NCBI RefSeq assembly: GCF_002242685.1
Contig: NZ_NBIM01000002.1
Coordinates: 1 to 64,000, forward strand
Length of the DNA: 64,000 nt
Direction: 5' to 3'
Origin: Oceanimonas doudoroffii
GTDB lineage: Bacteria > Pseudomonadota > Gammaproteobacteria > Enterobacterales > Aeromonadaceae
Shown: piece by piece, positions 39,357 through 48,601 of the stretch
Numbering within the stretch: position 1 is the first letter of the stretch
How the letters are laid out: every line of letters begins with the position of its first letter
Notes under the pieces: model-generated
The model's input: only the letters and a program-made list of their open reading frames with translations
Told to the model about the DNA's origin: nothing
The model's database searches: none
Translations under genes and position numbers: made by a program

Positions 39357-40325
39357 ATGCTGAAACAATTGCTGCTGTCGCTGATGCTGCTGGGTTTCGC
39401 CGGCGTGTCGGCCGCGTCCGTGTTCGAGGTGACCCTCGATCCTGCCCCCTACAGCCGAAAACTGGCCCGGGAACAGGCGGTGGATGTGTTGCTGGCCCGG
39501 CTGGCAGGCAGTGCGGCCGAGGCGTCCTGGGTACGGGACGAAATACGTGAGAACGGCGCCCGTTACCGTGAAGACGAGCAGACCGGCGGTGGCTATCGAG
39601 TGCGTTTTGAGCGGGGCGAACTGTTGCCCCTGCTGGAAAGCGCCGGGCTCAAGGCCTGGACCGGGCCACGGCCATCGCTGCTGGTGTGGCAGGTTAACGG
39701 CCAACGTGCCCTCGATACCATGACCACCGGCTGGCGCCGGGCCGGCAGCGATTTTGCCGTGCCGATTTTGTGGCCGCTGTGGGATCTGCAGGAGCACCTG
39801 CAGGTGAACAAGGACGCCCTGCTGCAGAATGGCGCCCTGACCGAGGCCAGCCGCCGCTATGGCGCCGAGCTCTGGCTGGCGGTACAGCAACGGGGTGGTC
39901 AGCTGGACTGGCGGCTGTTTTCCCGGGATGGCGAGCCCCCCCTGGCCCAGGGTCAAGCCGGTGATCCGGCCGGCGTGCTGGCGGCGGTCAACGATTACTG
40001 GGTGACCCATCAGGGCGTTCAGCGTGCACCGGCCCCGGTCAATCAGGCGCCGGCCGAGGCGTTGCAGGCCGGCGCCCATGCCCCGGGAGAGTACATCCTG
40101 GTGGTGACCGGCCTGCGGCATTTCGCCGACACCGTTCGCCTGCAGCAACGGCTGGCGGCGCTGGACGGCGTGAGTGGTGTGCAGTTGCTGGACAGTGCCG
40201 GCGATGAAGTTCGGCTTAAGCTGATGCTGTCGGGCCCCGCTGGTGCGGTACAGGGCCTGCTGGCCGGCGCCGGCCTCAGTGCCCTGGGTGAGCATCGTTA
40301 CCGGCTGGCGGAGGCGCCCCGGTGA
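39357..40325 (+). CDS. DUF2066 secreted protein
   Basis: 322 residues with signal peptide ending near VSAAS (residue ~20). The family (DUF2066) is typically encoded just upstream of hda; function is unknown. Its stop overlaps the hda GTG (GTGA), so it is co-translated with the replication regulator. No catalytic motif seen. Confidence 0.8.
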   Translation: MLKQLLLSLMLLGFAGVSAASVFEVTLDPAPYSRKLAREQAVDVLLARLAGSAAEASWVRDEIRENGARYREDEQTGGGYRVRFERGELLPLLESAGLKAWTGPRPSLLVWQVNGQRALDTMTTGWRRAGSDFAVPILWPLWDLQEHLQVNKDALLQNGALTEASRRYGAELWLAVQQRGGQLDWRLFSRDGEPPLAQGQAGDPAGVLAAVNDYWVTHQGVQRAPAPVNQAPAEALQAGAHAPGEYILVVTGLRHFADTVRLQQRLAALDGVSGVQLLDSAGDEVRLKLMLSGPAGAVQGLLAGAGLSALGEHRYRLAEAPR

Positions 40326-41041
40326 GCCGTGACGGTGATGCACAGCAACCGGCCCAGCTGGCCCTGGCGGTGCAGCTGCCCGATGATGAAACCTTTGCCA
40401 GCTTCTATCCGGGCGACAATGCCCAGCTGATCACCGCCCTCAAAAACGCCGCCCTGGGGCAGGGCGACGAGGTGATCTACCTCTGGGGCCAGCCCGGCTC
40501 CGGCCGCTCCCATCTGCTCCATGCCACCTGCGCCGAAGTCAACGCCAGCGGTGAGGCGGCCACCTGCCTGCCCCTGCACGCCCACCGGCGCATGTCGCCG
40601 AGTCTGCTCGACGGCATGGAGCTGCTGCCGCTGGTGTGCCTCGACAACCTGGATGCCATTGCCGGGATCGATGAGTGGGAGCGGGCGGTGTTCAACTTCT
40701 TCAATCGCCGGCGGGAGCGGGCGTTGGGCACCCTGGTGATCAGCGCCTCGGCACCGTCCCGTAATCTGGGCCTGGGGCTGCCGGATCTGGCGTCGCGGCT
40801 GGACTGGGGCGTGGCCTATCAGCTGAAAACCCTGGATGACGAAGGCAAGCTCAGCGCCCTGCAGCTGCGCGCCGAGCTGCGTGGCTTCAAGCTGCCCACC
40901 GACGTGGGCCGGCTGCTGCTGAGCCGGCTGTCCCGGGACATGAGCACCCTGCTGGCGGCGTTGGATCTGCTCGACAACGCTTCCTTTCAGGCAAGGCGCA
41001 AGCTGAGCCTGCCCTTTACTCGGGAAATACTGGGGCTTTAA
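40322..41041 (+). CDS. hda: DnaA inactivator Hda
   Basis: 239 residues, GTG start. DnaA-like AAA+ protein with Walker A-type GQPGSGRSHLLHA. The clamp-binding peptide near the N-terminus is QLALAVQLP. With the DNA-loaded beta clamp Hda stimulates ATP hydrolysis by DnaA. AAA sensor region RLDWGVAYQL and RDMSTLLAALDLLD conserved. Confidence 0.95.
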   Translation: MSRDGDAQQPAQLALAVQLPDDETFASFYPGDNAQLITALKNAALGQGDEVIYLWGQPGSGRSHLLHATCAEVNASGEAATCLPLHAHRRMSPSLLDGMELLPLVCLDNLDAIAGIDEWERAVFNFFNRRRERALGTLVISASAPSRNLGLGLPDLASRLDWGVAYQLKTLDDEGKLSALQLRAELRGFKLPTDVGRLLLSRLSRDMSTLLAALDLLDNASFQARRKLSLPFTREILGL

Positions 41042-41043
41042 AT

Positions 41044-41275
41044 CGAGGGGCTGGGGAATAGGGATTGGGGAGCTCCGTAGGTTGGGATTCGCTTCGCTTA
41101 TCACAACCTATTGCTATATGCCATTGACTCCGGGTCATGCCTGGTGTGACGGCGGTGTAGGCCCCGATTTATCGGGGCGCGTTATTTGAGCGCAGCACCG
41201 AATGTGGCTTTATTTGCCCGGCTAAAGCCGGGCCTACAAGCCAATCCCCAGTCCCTGATCCCTAGTCCCTAGTCG
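41044..41275. repeat. composite repeat block (families C, A and a GTAGGCC palindrome)
   Basis: From left: G-run arm (41044-41074), a short family A element GTAGGTTGGGATTCG...CAACCTA (41077-41110), a palindrome bounded by GTAGGCCCCGAT and CCGGGCCTAC (41157-41236) with inner hairpins CCCCGATTTATCGGGG and GCCCGGCTAAAGCCGGGC, then a C-run arm (41242-41275). It fills the convergent hda/DUF2069 junction; no gene is present. Confidence 0.8.
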
Positions 41276-41653
41276 TTAATCCTTTTTCTTCTTGCGAATA
41301 CTCAGGCCCAGCTCGCGGCCGCGCAGCTTGGCGTAGTAGCTGTTGCCCACGAACATCAGGGTGGCCAGCAGCAGCTCAACCAGCGCCAGCCAGCGTTCTC
41401 CCTCATCCACCCACAGCAGGGTCAGGGAGTGCAGAAAGTAGGGCATGATCAGAAACACCGCCCAGGCGTGCGTATAGGGATTGCCCTTGAGCATGCCCCG
41501 CATCGGAATAAACAGCCAGGGCAGCCACATGGTCAGCATAAAGCCGGCACCCAGCTCCGGATGCGGTGACAACAGGCCATGCCAGAGCGCCACCCAGACG
41601 ATCAGGCCGAGATAACCGGTAAGCGCCAGCTTGCGGGCGAAGGCGGTAGTCAT
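41276..41653 (-). CDS. DUF2069 membrane protein
   Basis: 125 residues from the ATG at 41653 that overlaps the yfgD stop (TAATG). Four hydrophobic segments and a basic C-terminus (RKKKKD). Matches the DUF2069 family found beside the ArsC-like gene in many gammaproteobacteria. Function unknown. Confidence 0.8.
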   Translation of the reverse strand: MTTAFARKLALTGYLGLIVWVALWHGLLSPHPELGAGFMLTMWLPWLFIPMRGMLKGNPYTHAWAVFLIMPYFLHSLTLLWVDEGERWLALVELLLATLMFVGNSYYAKLRGRELGLSIRKKKKD

Positions 41654-42000
41654 TACAGAATATCCAGTACTTGCTCGGGCGGACGACCCAGGGCGGCCTT
41701 GCCGTTGCACACTACAATGGGGCGCTCAATCAGTTTGGGGTTGGCGACCATGGCTTCAAGCAGCGCCTTCTCGTCGGTCACGTCCGCCAGTCCCAGGGTC
41801 TTGTATACCTCTTCCTTGGTGCGCATGAGCTGGCGGGCCGAGGCCATGCCCAGCTGGGTCAGCAGGGTTTTCAGCTGATCGGCGGAAGGCGGGGTGTCCA
41901 GGTATTTGATCACCTCGGGCTCAAGTCCCTTGTCCTGCAGCAGGGCCAGGGTCTCCCGGCTTTTGGAGCAGCGGGGATTATGATAGATAAACAGACTCAT
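41653..42000 (-). CDS. yfgD: ArsC-family oxidoreductase YfgD
   Basis: 115 residues. NPRCSKSRETL holds the single catalytic cysteine (C11) and RPIVV the arginine region, as in glutaredoxin-type arsenate reductases. E. coli YfgD is closest. Whether it reduces arsenate is unproven; no ars operon surrounds it. Confidence 0.92.
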   Translation of the reverse strand: MSLFIYHNPRCSKSRETLALLQDKGLEPEVIKYLDTPPSADQLKTLLTQLGMASARQLMRTKEEVYKTLGLADVTDEKALLEAMVANPKLIERPIVVCNGKAALGRPPEQVLDIL

Positions 42001-42050
42001 TATTCACTCCTGTGGCGTGGCTGCGGGCATTGTATAGAAGGAAAAGCGCA

Positions 42051-42506
42051 ATGAGCAAACTTCCGCTCTGGGTTTTGACGATGGTGCTGGTGCTGGCCGG
42101 CTGCCGCGAGGCGGCCACCCTGACCCTGGCCGATGGCGAGCAGCGGCGGCTGGCCGATTACCGGGGAGACTGGCTGGTGGTGAACTATTTTGCCGAATGG
42201 TGTGCCCCCTGCCTGCGGGAGCTGCCCCTGCTCAATGCCCTGAATGACGCGGCCGGACCGGCGGTGCTGGCGGTAAGCTTTGATGCCATGCCGGCCCAGG
42301 CGCTGCAACAACTGCAGCAGCGCCTGGCCATTCGCGTGCCGGTGGCGGCCGGCCTGGAAGGGCCCTGGCCCTTTGAGCTGCCCCGAGTGTTGCCCACCAC
42401 CTTTGTGCTCGATCCCGACGGCAAGCTGGCAGAGCGCCATCAGGGGGAGCTCAAGGCGGAGGATATTGCACGCTGGCAGCATCATTATTGGGGGAGTAAG
42501 GACTAG
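42051..42506 (+). CDS. TlpA-like thioredoxin lipoprotein
   Basis: 151 residues from the ATG at 42051 (AAGGA upstream). Lipobox VLAGC at about C20 and active site WCAPC. The cis-proline loop is LPTTFVLD. A membrane-anchored periplasmic disulfide reductase or oxidase; partner unknown. It is divergent from yfgD and convergent with bepA. Confidence 0.88.
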   Translation: MSKLPLWVLTMVLVLAGCREAATLTLADGEQRRLADYRGDWLVVNYFAEWCAPCLRELPLLNALNDAAGPAVLAVSFDAMPAQALQQLQQRLAIRVPVAAGLEGPWPFELPRVLPTTFVLDPDGKLAERHQGELKAEDIARWQHHYWGSKD

Positions 42507-42660
42507 GGGTTAGGGACTTGTGTGTCGTTATTGGCAGAACCGAGGTAGGTTGGAATGAGCGCAGCGAATTCCAACATTCCACCGCCGCCTGCGTGTTGCG
42601 ATTCGCTCCGCTTATCGGCAACCTACGACCGTACACTTTTCCAGTCCCCGGTCCCGAGCC
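42499..42660. repeat. composite repeat block (families C and A)
   Basis: A G-run arm (42499-42521, overlapping the gene end), a full family A element (42545-42626; GTAGGTTGGAATGAGCG ... CGGCAACCTAC) and a C-run arm (42637-42660). Fills the convergent junction with bepA. Confidence 0.8.
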
Positions 42661-44103
42661 TTAGTTCCTCAGCGCGTCCCATTCCTGCTGCTGCTGGCGC
42701 AGTTGTTCCAGCCGGGCGCCGAGGCGGGCCCGCTGCATGGCGTCCTGAGACAGGGTGGCGGCCAGTTCCATTTGCTGCACCGCCACGTCGTAGCGGCCCT
42801 TGAGTGCGGCCAGCTCGGCCTGGGCCCGGCGAAACGCGGACTCGTCGCTGAGCGGGCGCAGGGACTGGGCCAGCAGCTCCCAGGCCAGGGCGGCATCGGG
42901 CCGGCGGCGCAGGTAATCGTCGAGCAGGGCGGCGGCGTCCTGATTGCGGCCGGCCTGCAGCAGGCTGTCGGCCAGGTTAATCATGATCACGGTATTGTCA
43001 GGCAGGCGCCGGCGGGCCTGCTCCAGCCGGGCGATGGCGGCCTCGTGGCGGCCTTCGGCGTTGTCTACATCGGTCAGGGCGTCGAGCACGAACAGGTTGC
43101 CGCCGTGACGCTCGGCCAGCTGCATCAGCAGGGTCCGGGCCTGCTGATGCTGGTTGATTTCCATCAGCCCCAGGGCCTGGCCGTAGCGGGCGGCGTCGGG
43201 CAACCAGGCACCGCCGGCCTTTATCTGCTGCTCAAAATACCGGTGTTGCTCCGTGGTGCCGGCCTGTTGCAGCCGCACCATGATGCGGGCCTTGGCCAGT
43301 TGAAAGTCAAGCGAGGGCGACAACGGCCGGGCGGCATATTCCGCCGCCCGGCTACGGGCCTCGGCGATACGGCTGGCGGGCAGCGGGTGGGTCAGCAGCA
43401 TCTGGGGCGGGGTGCTGGCAAACTGGTACTTGTCAGAGAGCTTCTGAAAAAAGCCGGCCATGGCGTTGGGATCAAAGCCGGCGTTGTACAGCAGGCGCAG
43501 GCCCAGCCGATCGGCCTCGAATTCGTTGTCCCGCGTGTAGTTGATGGCCGACTGCATACGCAGCCCCAGGGTGGTCTGCAGGGCGGCCATGCCCGCCTGG
43601 GGGTTGACCACCGCCAGCGCCACCGAGCCCACCAGGCCGGCAATGGTCAGGGGGGTGCCGCGGGACTGGGATTCCAGGTAGCGGGCAATGTGGCGCTGGG
43701 TGACGTGGGTGATTTCGTGGGCCAGCACCGAAGCCAGTTCGCTTTCACTTTCCGCGTACAGGAACAGCCCGGTATGCAGCTGCACCACGCCGCCGAGAAA
43801 GGCGCTGGCGTTGATGCTGTCATCCCGAATCAGCAGAAAGCGAAAGGGAAAACGCACCGAGTCGGCCTGGGACAACAGCTTCAGCCCCAGATCGGAGATG
43901 TATTCATTCAGCACCGGATCGTCCACCACCGGCTGATTGGCCCGGGCGAAGCGGCTAAAGGCGTCGCCAAAGCGCACTTCCCGCTCCACCGACATGGCGC
44001 TGACCCCGGCGGTGCCTATGTCGGGCAGGCTGTTATCGGCCTGAGCGGGCTGGGCCGCCGTCAGCGCCATTGCCAGCGCCAGTGAAAGGGTGCGGTACAT
44101 CAT
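42661..44103 (-). CDS. bepA: beta-barrel assembly-enhancing protease
   Basis: 480 residues. Signal peptide (to about QPAQA), M48 zinc metalloprotease domain with HEITH near residue 130, and C-terminal TPR repeats (about 310-470). BepA degrades misfolded LptD and promotes outer-membrane protein assembly in the periplasm. Conserved neighbour of perM. Confidence 0.94.
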   Translation of the reverse strand: MMYRTLSLALAMALTAAQPAQADNSLPDIGTAGVSAMSVEREVRFGDAFSRFARANQPVVDDPVLNEYISDLGLKLLSQADSVRFPFRFLLIRDDSINASAFLGGVVQLHTGLFLYAESESELASVLAHEITHVTQRHIARYLESQSRGTPLTIAGLVGSVALAVVNPQAGMAALQTTLGLRMQSAINYTRDNEFEADRLGLRLLYNAGFDPNAMAGFFQKLSDKYQFASTPPQMLLTHPLPASRIAEARSRAAEYAARPLSPSLDFQLAKARIMVRLQQAGTTEQHRYFEQQIKAGGAWLPDAARYGQALGLMEINQHQQARTLLMQLAERHGGNLFVLDALTDVDNAEGRHEAAIARLEQARRRLPDNTVIMINLADSLLQAGRNQDAAALLDDYLRRRPDAALAWELLAQSLRPLSDESAFRRAQAELAALKGRYDVAVQQMELAATLSQDAMQRARLGARLEQLRQQQQEWDALRN

Positions 44104-44220
44104 GTGGGCTTGTTCCTTGCTGAATGCAGATCGGCAGAATAACTGTCCGCCTTGAGTGGAACAAGCATTGTTTGGCGCTGGCAGGCGAGGGATAATGCCT
44201 TCTTTTTACAAAGGATGAGT

Positions 44221-44442
44221 ATGGACCGCCTGGACGCCGGCGCGCTGCGTTGCCCGCAGCCATTGCTGGAGCTGAAACTCTGGCTGAAGTCGGCCGGGGC
44301 CCGCCAGCGACTGTGGCTGCGGCTGACCGACACCGGCTCGCGCCGGGACATTCCCGCCTATCTTGTGCGCACCGGCCAGGGAGTTGAGGTCGTCACGGAC
44401 TGCCCCGAACAGCTGGTACTCATCGTCACCAAACACTCATAA
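44221..44442 (+). CDS. TusA-family sulfur-carrier-like protein
   Basis: 73 residues from the ATG at 44221 with AAGGA five bases before. The catalytic CPxP motif is present as LRCPQPLLELK. TusA-like proteins carry persulfide sulfur. Located between bepA and perM; it is probably a TusA paralogue rather than the tRNA-thiolation TusA itself. Confidence 0.85.
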   Translation: MDRLDAGALRCPQPLLELKLWLKSAGARQRLWLRLTDTGSRRDIPAYLVRTGQGVEVVTDCPEQLVLIVTKHS

Positions 44443-44453
44443 GGAAGCTCTGC

Positions 44454-45524
44454 ATGTTGGATGTTCTCAAGCACTGGTATCGGCAGCGGTTTTCCGATCC
44501 GGGGGCGGTGGTGCTGTTTTTGCTGCTGCTGTTCGGTTTTGTGGTGGTGTATTTCATGGGGCGCATACTGGCGCCGTTTTTCGCCGCCGTGGTGATTGCC
44601 TACCTGCTGGAATGGCCGGTGGGCCGCCTGCGCCGGCTGGGGTTGGGCAGAGGGCCGGCGGCCGGGGTGGTGTTGCTGATGTTTGCGGTGTTGCTGGTGC
44701 TGTCGCTGGTCAGCCTGGTACCGTCCATTCTCAACCAGAGTGTCAACCTGGCGCGGGAAGTGCCCACCATGATCAACCGGGCCCAGGAGGTGCTGCTGAC
44801 CCTGCCCGAGGAGTATCCGGAGCTGGTGGACGTTACCCTGATGCAAAACCTGCTCAACGATCTGCGCGGCCGGCTGGTGGGCTCGGCCGACGCCATACTG
44901 AGCGTTTCCATCAGCTCGCTGACCAATGTGGCGGTACTGATGGTGTACCTCATTCTGGTGTCGGTGCTGGTGTTCTTCATGCTCAAGGACAAACCGGCGC
45001 TGCTGCAGAGCATGCGCCGCTTTCTGCCTCGTAACCGGGAGCTGATCTCCCGCGTGTGGCACGAGATGAACGTGCAGATCGCCAACTATGTGCGCGGCAA
45101 GGTCATTGAAATCCTGATCGTCGGCGGTGTCAGCTATGTCACCTTTATGCTGCTGGGGCTTAACTATGCCCTGCTGCTGGCGGTACTGGTGGGATTCTCG
45201 GTACTGATCCCCTATATCGGCGCCGCCGCCGCCACCGTGCCGGTGGCCATGGTGGGGCTGTTTCAATGGGGCTTTGCCGCCCCCTTCTTCTACCTGATGG
45301 TGGCCTACGCCATTATTCAGGCGCTGGACGGCAACGTGCTGGTGCCCATCCTGTTTTCCGAGGCGGTCAACCTGCACCCCATTGCCATTATCGTGGCGGT
45401 GCTGGTGTTTGGCGGCCTCTGGGGCTTCTGGGGCGTGTTTTTCGCCATTCCCCTGGCCACCCTGGTCAAGGCGGTGATCAACGCCTGGCCCCATCATGAT
45501 GAGGCCGCGGCCGGGCCGGCCTGA
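44454..45524 (+). CDS. perM: PerM/AI-2E-family permease
   Basis: 356 residues, 7-8 membrane segments in the AI-2E transporter/PerM arrangement with a soluble stretch after helix 3 (NQSVNLAREVPTMINRAQEV-type) . Ribosome site AAGGAAG. Substrate unknown; linkage to bepA and yfgD as in E. coli. Confidence 0.9.
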   Translation: MLDVLKHWYRQRFSDPGAVVLFLLLLFGFVVVYFMGRILAPFFAAVVIAYLLEWPVGRLRRLGLGRGPAAGVVLLMFAVLLVLSLVSLVPSILNQSVNLAREVPTMINRAQEVLLTLPEEYPELVDVTLMQNLLNDLRGRLVGSADAILSVSISSLTNVAVLMVYLILVSVLVFFMLKDKPALLQSMRRFLPRNRELISRVWHEMNVQIANYVRGKVIEILIVGGVSYVTFMLLGLNYALLLAVLVGFSVLIPYIGAAAATVPVAMVGLFQWGFAAPFFYLMVAYAIIQALDGNVLVPILFSEAVNLHPIAIIVAVLVFGGLWGFWGVFFAIPLATLVKAVINAWPHHDEAAAGPA

Positions 45525-45556
45525 CGCCAATCGTTATCAATAGCAAGGAATACAAA

Positions 45557-46894
45557 GTGAGAGAACATTTCGCCTCCCGCTTCGGGTTTATCATGGCGGC
45601 CGCGGGAGCGGCGGTGGGCCTGGGTAACATCTGGGGCTTCCCCACCCAGGCGGCCAGCAACGGCGGTGGCGCCTTTCTGGTGACCTATCTGGTGCTGGTG
45701 TTTGCCCTGGCCTTTCCCATGCTGGTGATGGAGGTGGCCATCGGCCGCCATGGCCAGGCCAACCCGGTGGATGCGGTACGCAAACTGGGTAAAAGCCCGT
45801 TGCAGCAGTCCCTGGCGGGGCTGGTGGGTTATGCCGGCATGCTGGTGCCGAGCCTGGTGCTGTCATTTTATGCCATAGTGGCGGGCTGGCTGATGGCCTT
45901 TCTGGCCGCCAGCGTCACCCGCATGCTGGGCTGGCCGGCGGCCACCGAGTGGCTGGAGGCCTTTGGCCTGGGCCGCAATATCGTCTGGACCCTGGTGTTT
46001 TATCTGCTCACCATTCTGGTGGTGCAGGCCGGGGTGCGCCGGGGCATAGAGCGCTGGTCGGCCCGGCTGATGCCGGCGCTGTTTGTGCTGTTTGTGCTGC
46101 TGTTTGGCTATATCCTCACTCAGGACGGCGCCATGGAAGGGCTGCGCCACTACCTGGTGCCCGACTTCAGCAAGGTGATGGACGGCCAGCTGCTGATCAG
46201 CGCCATGGGGCAGGCGTTTTTTTCCCTCACCATCGGCGGCTGTTCCATGTTGATGTACGGCTCCTACCTGAGCCGGCAGGAAAGCATTCCCACCACCGCC
46301 TTTCAGGTGACCCTGATCGATACCGGGGTGGCCTTTCTGGCGGGCCTGGTGATCCTGCCGGCGATGTTTGTGGCCATGAACCACGGCGTGACCATCTATG
46401 CCGATGACGGCAGCCTGCTGAGCAGCGACACCCTGGTGTTTCAGGTGTTGCCGGCGCTGTTTGACAGCATGGGCCCGGTGGGCATGCTGATGGCACTGGT
46501 GTTCTTTGTGCTGATGGCCATTGCCGCGCTGACTTCATCCATTTCCATGCTGGAGGTGCCGGTGTCTTATGCCACCGAGCGGTTCGGCACCTCGCGGCCG
46601 CGCATGACCTGGCTGCTGGGCAGCGCCCTGGCGTTGTTCAGTGTGGTGATCTGCCTGAACTTCGGCACCCTGTTCGGTTTTGTGATACGGCTGTCCACCC
46701 AGAACATTCAGCCCCTGGTGGGCCTGGGCTTCTGCGTGCTGGGCGGCTGGATGTGGGGGCGGGCCAAATTGTTTGACGAGCTGGTGAAGGGGACGCCGGC
46801 GCTGTCCGACAGCCTGTTCTGGCGCATCTGGCCCTGGTATGTGCGGCTGGTGTGCCCGCTGCTGGTAGTGCTGGTGATCGGCGCCAGCTGGTAA
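45557..46894 (+). CDS. neurotransmitter:sodium symporter family transporter
   Basis: 445 residues, GTG start, about 11-12 helices. Sodium/substrate-site helix 1 GAAVGLGNIWGFP is well conserved (LeuT-like). Probably a Na+-coupled amino-acid importer; the substrate cannot be read from sequence. Confidence 0.93.
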   Translation: MREHFASRFGFIMAAAGAAVGLGNIWGFPTQAASNGGGAFLVTYLVLVFALAFPMLVMEVAIGRHGQANPVDAVRKLGKSPLQQSLAGLVGYAGMLVPSLVLSFYAIVAGWLMAFLAASVTRMLGWPAATEWLEAFGLGRNIVWTLVFYLLTILVVQAGVRRGIERWSARLMPALFVLFVLLFGYILTQDGAMEGLRHYLVPDFSKVMDGQLLISAMGQAFFSLTIGGCSMLMYGSYLSRQESIPTTAFQVTLIDTGVAFLAGLVILPAMFVAMNHGVTIYADDGSLLSSDTLVFQVLPALFDSMGPVGMLMALVFFVLMAIAALTSSISMLEVPVSYATERFGTSRPRMTWLLGSALALFSVVICLNFGTLFGFVIRLSTQNIQPLVGLGFCVLGGWMWGRAKLFDELVKGTPALSDSLFWRIWPWYVRLVCPLLVVLVIGASW

Positions 46895-46898
46895 CGCC

Positions 46899-46962
46899 GG
46901 TGAGGGGTGAACAGTGAGGGGGAGGAGACGAACTCTTCGCTCCTTTCCCCTCACATTTCACC
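46899..46962. repeat. CTCCTCACCCCTCAC-type element (family B, copy 2)
   Basis: Left arm GGTGAGGGGTGAACAGTGAGG and right arm CCTTTCCCCTCACATTTCACC pair imperfectly. Convergent NSS/cnoX junction. Confidence 0.75.
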
Positions 46963-46964
46963 GC

Positions 46965-47801
46965 TTAATACAGCATGCTGTACAGCTTGCGGCGATAGCG
47001 GGACGCCACCGGATCGGCACCCATGCTGGTCAGCATATCCAGCAAGTGCTTCTTGGCTTCGCCAAAGGACAGATCCCGCTGCAGGATCTCGATCAGCAAC
47101 TGCAGCGCTTCTTCCTGACGGCCGGCCTGAAAATACTGCACCGCCAGCTCTTCCTTTAACTCCAGGCTGTCGGGAGTGGCGGCCAGCTTTTGTTCCAGCT
47201 CGCGCAGCTCGGGGCTGTCGGCGGCTTCTTCTGCCAGCTCCAGCCGGGCCAGCACATGCTGGTACTGGCTGTCCTGATCCGCCATGCCGATGGTGTCGAG
47301 CAACTGCCGGGTTTCTTCCAGCTTGTTCAGGGCCAGGGCGGTCTCGGCCAGGGTCAGGCGAATGGCGGCGCTGTCATTGAGTACCCGGGCCTGTTGCAGC
47401 AGGCCATAGGCGGCCTGGGGATCCATGCCCAGCATTTGCTTGGCCTGATCCAGCAGCTGTGCCGCCTCGTCGGGCAGGTAGGGCTTGAGGAAGGTGTTAA
47501 GGGCGGCATCGTCCTGCGGGCCTTCCAGCATGTCCACCGGCTGGCCGTCCTTGAACGCCACCAGGGCCGGCAGCGCCTGCAGGCCCAGCTGCATGGCGAG
47601 GCTTTGCAGCTGCGGGTCGGCCACATCCACCCGGGCCAGATCCACCTGACCGTTGTCGGCACCGATCAGTTGCTCCACCTGGGCGCGCATGGGCTGGCAC
47701 TCGGGCACCTGATCGGCGTGGAAAAAGATCACCACCGTTTTGCTCATGGACGCCTGGATCAGCGCCTGCTGAAAATTCTCTACCGTGATATCAACGAACA
47801 T
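46965..47801 (-). CDS. cnoX: chaperedoxin CnoX (YbbN)
   Basis: 278 residues: thioredoxin fold (about 1-110) lacking CxxC, with a single cysteine in VPECQPM, then TPR-like repeats. E. coli CnoX also lacks a CxxC, protects proteins from oxidative aggregation and hands them to GroEL. Confidence 0.92.
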   Translation of the reverse strand: MFVDITVENFQQALIQASMSKTVVIFFHADQVPECQPMRAQVEQLIGADNGQVDLARVDVADPQLQSLAMQLGLQALPALVAFKDGQPVDMLEGPQDDAALNTFLKPYLPDEAAQLLDQAKQMLGMDPQAAYGLLQQARVLNDSAAIRLTLAETALALNKLEETRQLLDTIGMADQDSQYQHVLARLELAEEAADSPELRELEQKLAATPDSLELKEELAVQYFQAGRQEEALQLLIEILQRDLSFGEAKKHLLDMLTSMGADPVASRYRRKLYSMLY

Positions 47802-47813
47802 TGAGAAGCCTCT

Positions 47814-48530
47814 TTAGGGGTTTATGGCTAGATTGGGTTGCGGACCCGTTATTTCAAGTTCAGGGGCGCAATCCGCCGGGCTCAGCAGGCGCAGTCCGGC
47901 GGTCTCGCCAGCCACCGCCAGGGTCAGGCTGGCGCCGGCCGCATGCCCCTGATAGAGCCGGTAGGCACGTTTATGAAAGCGGGCGAGGGGCTCGCCGGGC
48001 TGCCACACTACCTTATCCAGATTATGGGCAATGCCGCCGCCGTCGGCCTTGAGCACGGCTTCCTTGACCGTCCACAGTTGCTGAAAGTCCGCTTCGGGAC
48101 TGCGGCTGCTGGCCAGCCAGGCTTGCTCGTCGCCGGCCAGGTAGCGCCGGGCCAGCCGGGCGATGCGATCGGGCGGCAGGCGCCGGCTTTCCAGATCTAC
48201 CCCCACCGCCGCGACGGGGCTGAACGCCAGCGCCAGCAGCGGACCGCTGTGGCTCAGGTTAAACTGCCAGCCGCCCTCGACCAGGGCGGGCTTGCCCTTG
48301 TCGTTCAGGCGAATGTCGAGCCGTGCCGGCGGCACTCCCAGGCGCGCGCCCAGACAATGGCGCAGCAGGTAGCGGCCCAGCAGGAATAACTGAGCCTGCA
48401 AGGAATGCTGCATGGTCGCCAGGCGCTCCTGTTCGGCGGAAGAGAGCGTTTTTAAGGCAGTTGATGGTGTTTTTATCGCCGATGCGTCACAAATCAGCAG
48501 TTCGGCGCCAATATCCTTGTTTTTACTCAT
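47814..48530 (-). CDS. 4'-phosphopantetheinyl transferase (Sfp type)
   Basis: 238 residues. Magnesium/CoA motifs GVDLE and WTVKEAVLKA are intact. Transfers phosphopantetheine from CoA to carrier proteins. No NRPS or PKS gene is in the window, so its carrier-protein partner is unknown. Confidence 0.92.
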   Translation of the reverse strand: MSKNKDIGAELLICDASAIKTPSTALKTLSSAEQERLATMQHSLQAQLFLLGRYLLRHCLGARLGVPPARLDIRLNDKGKPALVEGGWQFNLSHSGPLLALAFSPVAAVGVDLESRRLPPDRIARLARRYLAGDEQAWLASSRSPEADFQQLWTVKEAVLKADGGGIAHNLDKVVWQPGEPLARFHKRAYRLYQGHAAGASLTLAVAGETAGLRLLSPADCAPELEITGPQPNLAINP

Positions 48531-48601
48531 TTTCTGCTTTGCAAAATACCGGGGTTCTGGACTAGTATCTTTGAGTTCATCAATTGGTTGCCATTATCCA
48601 T

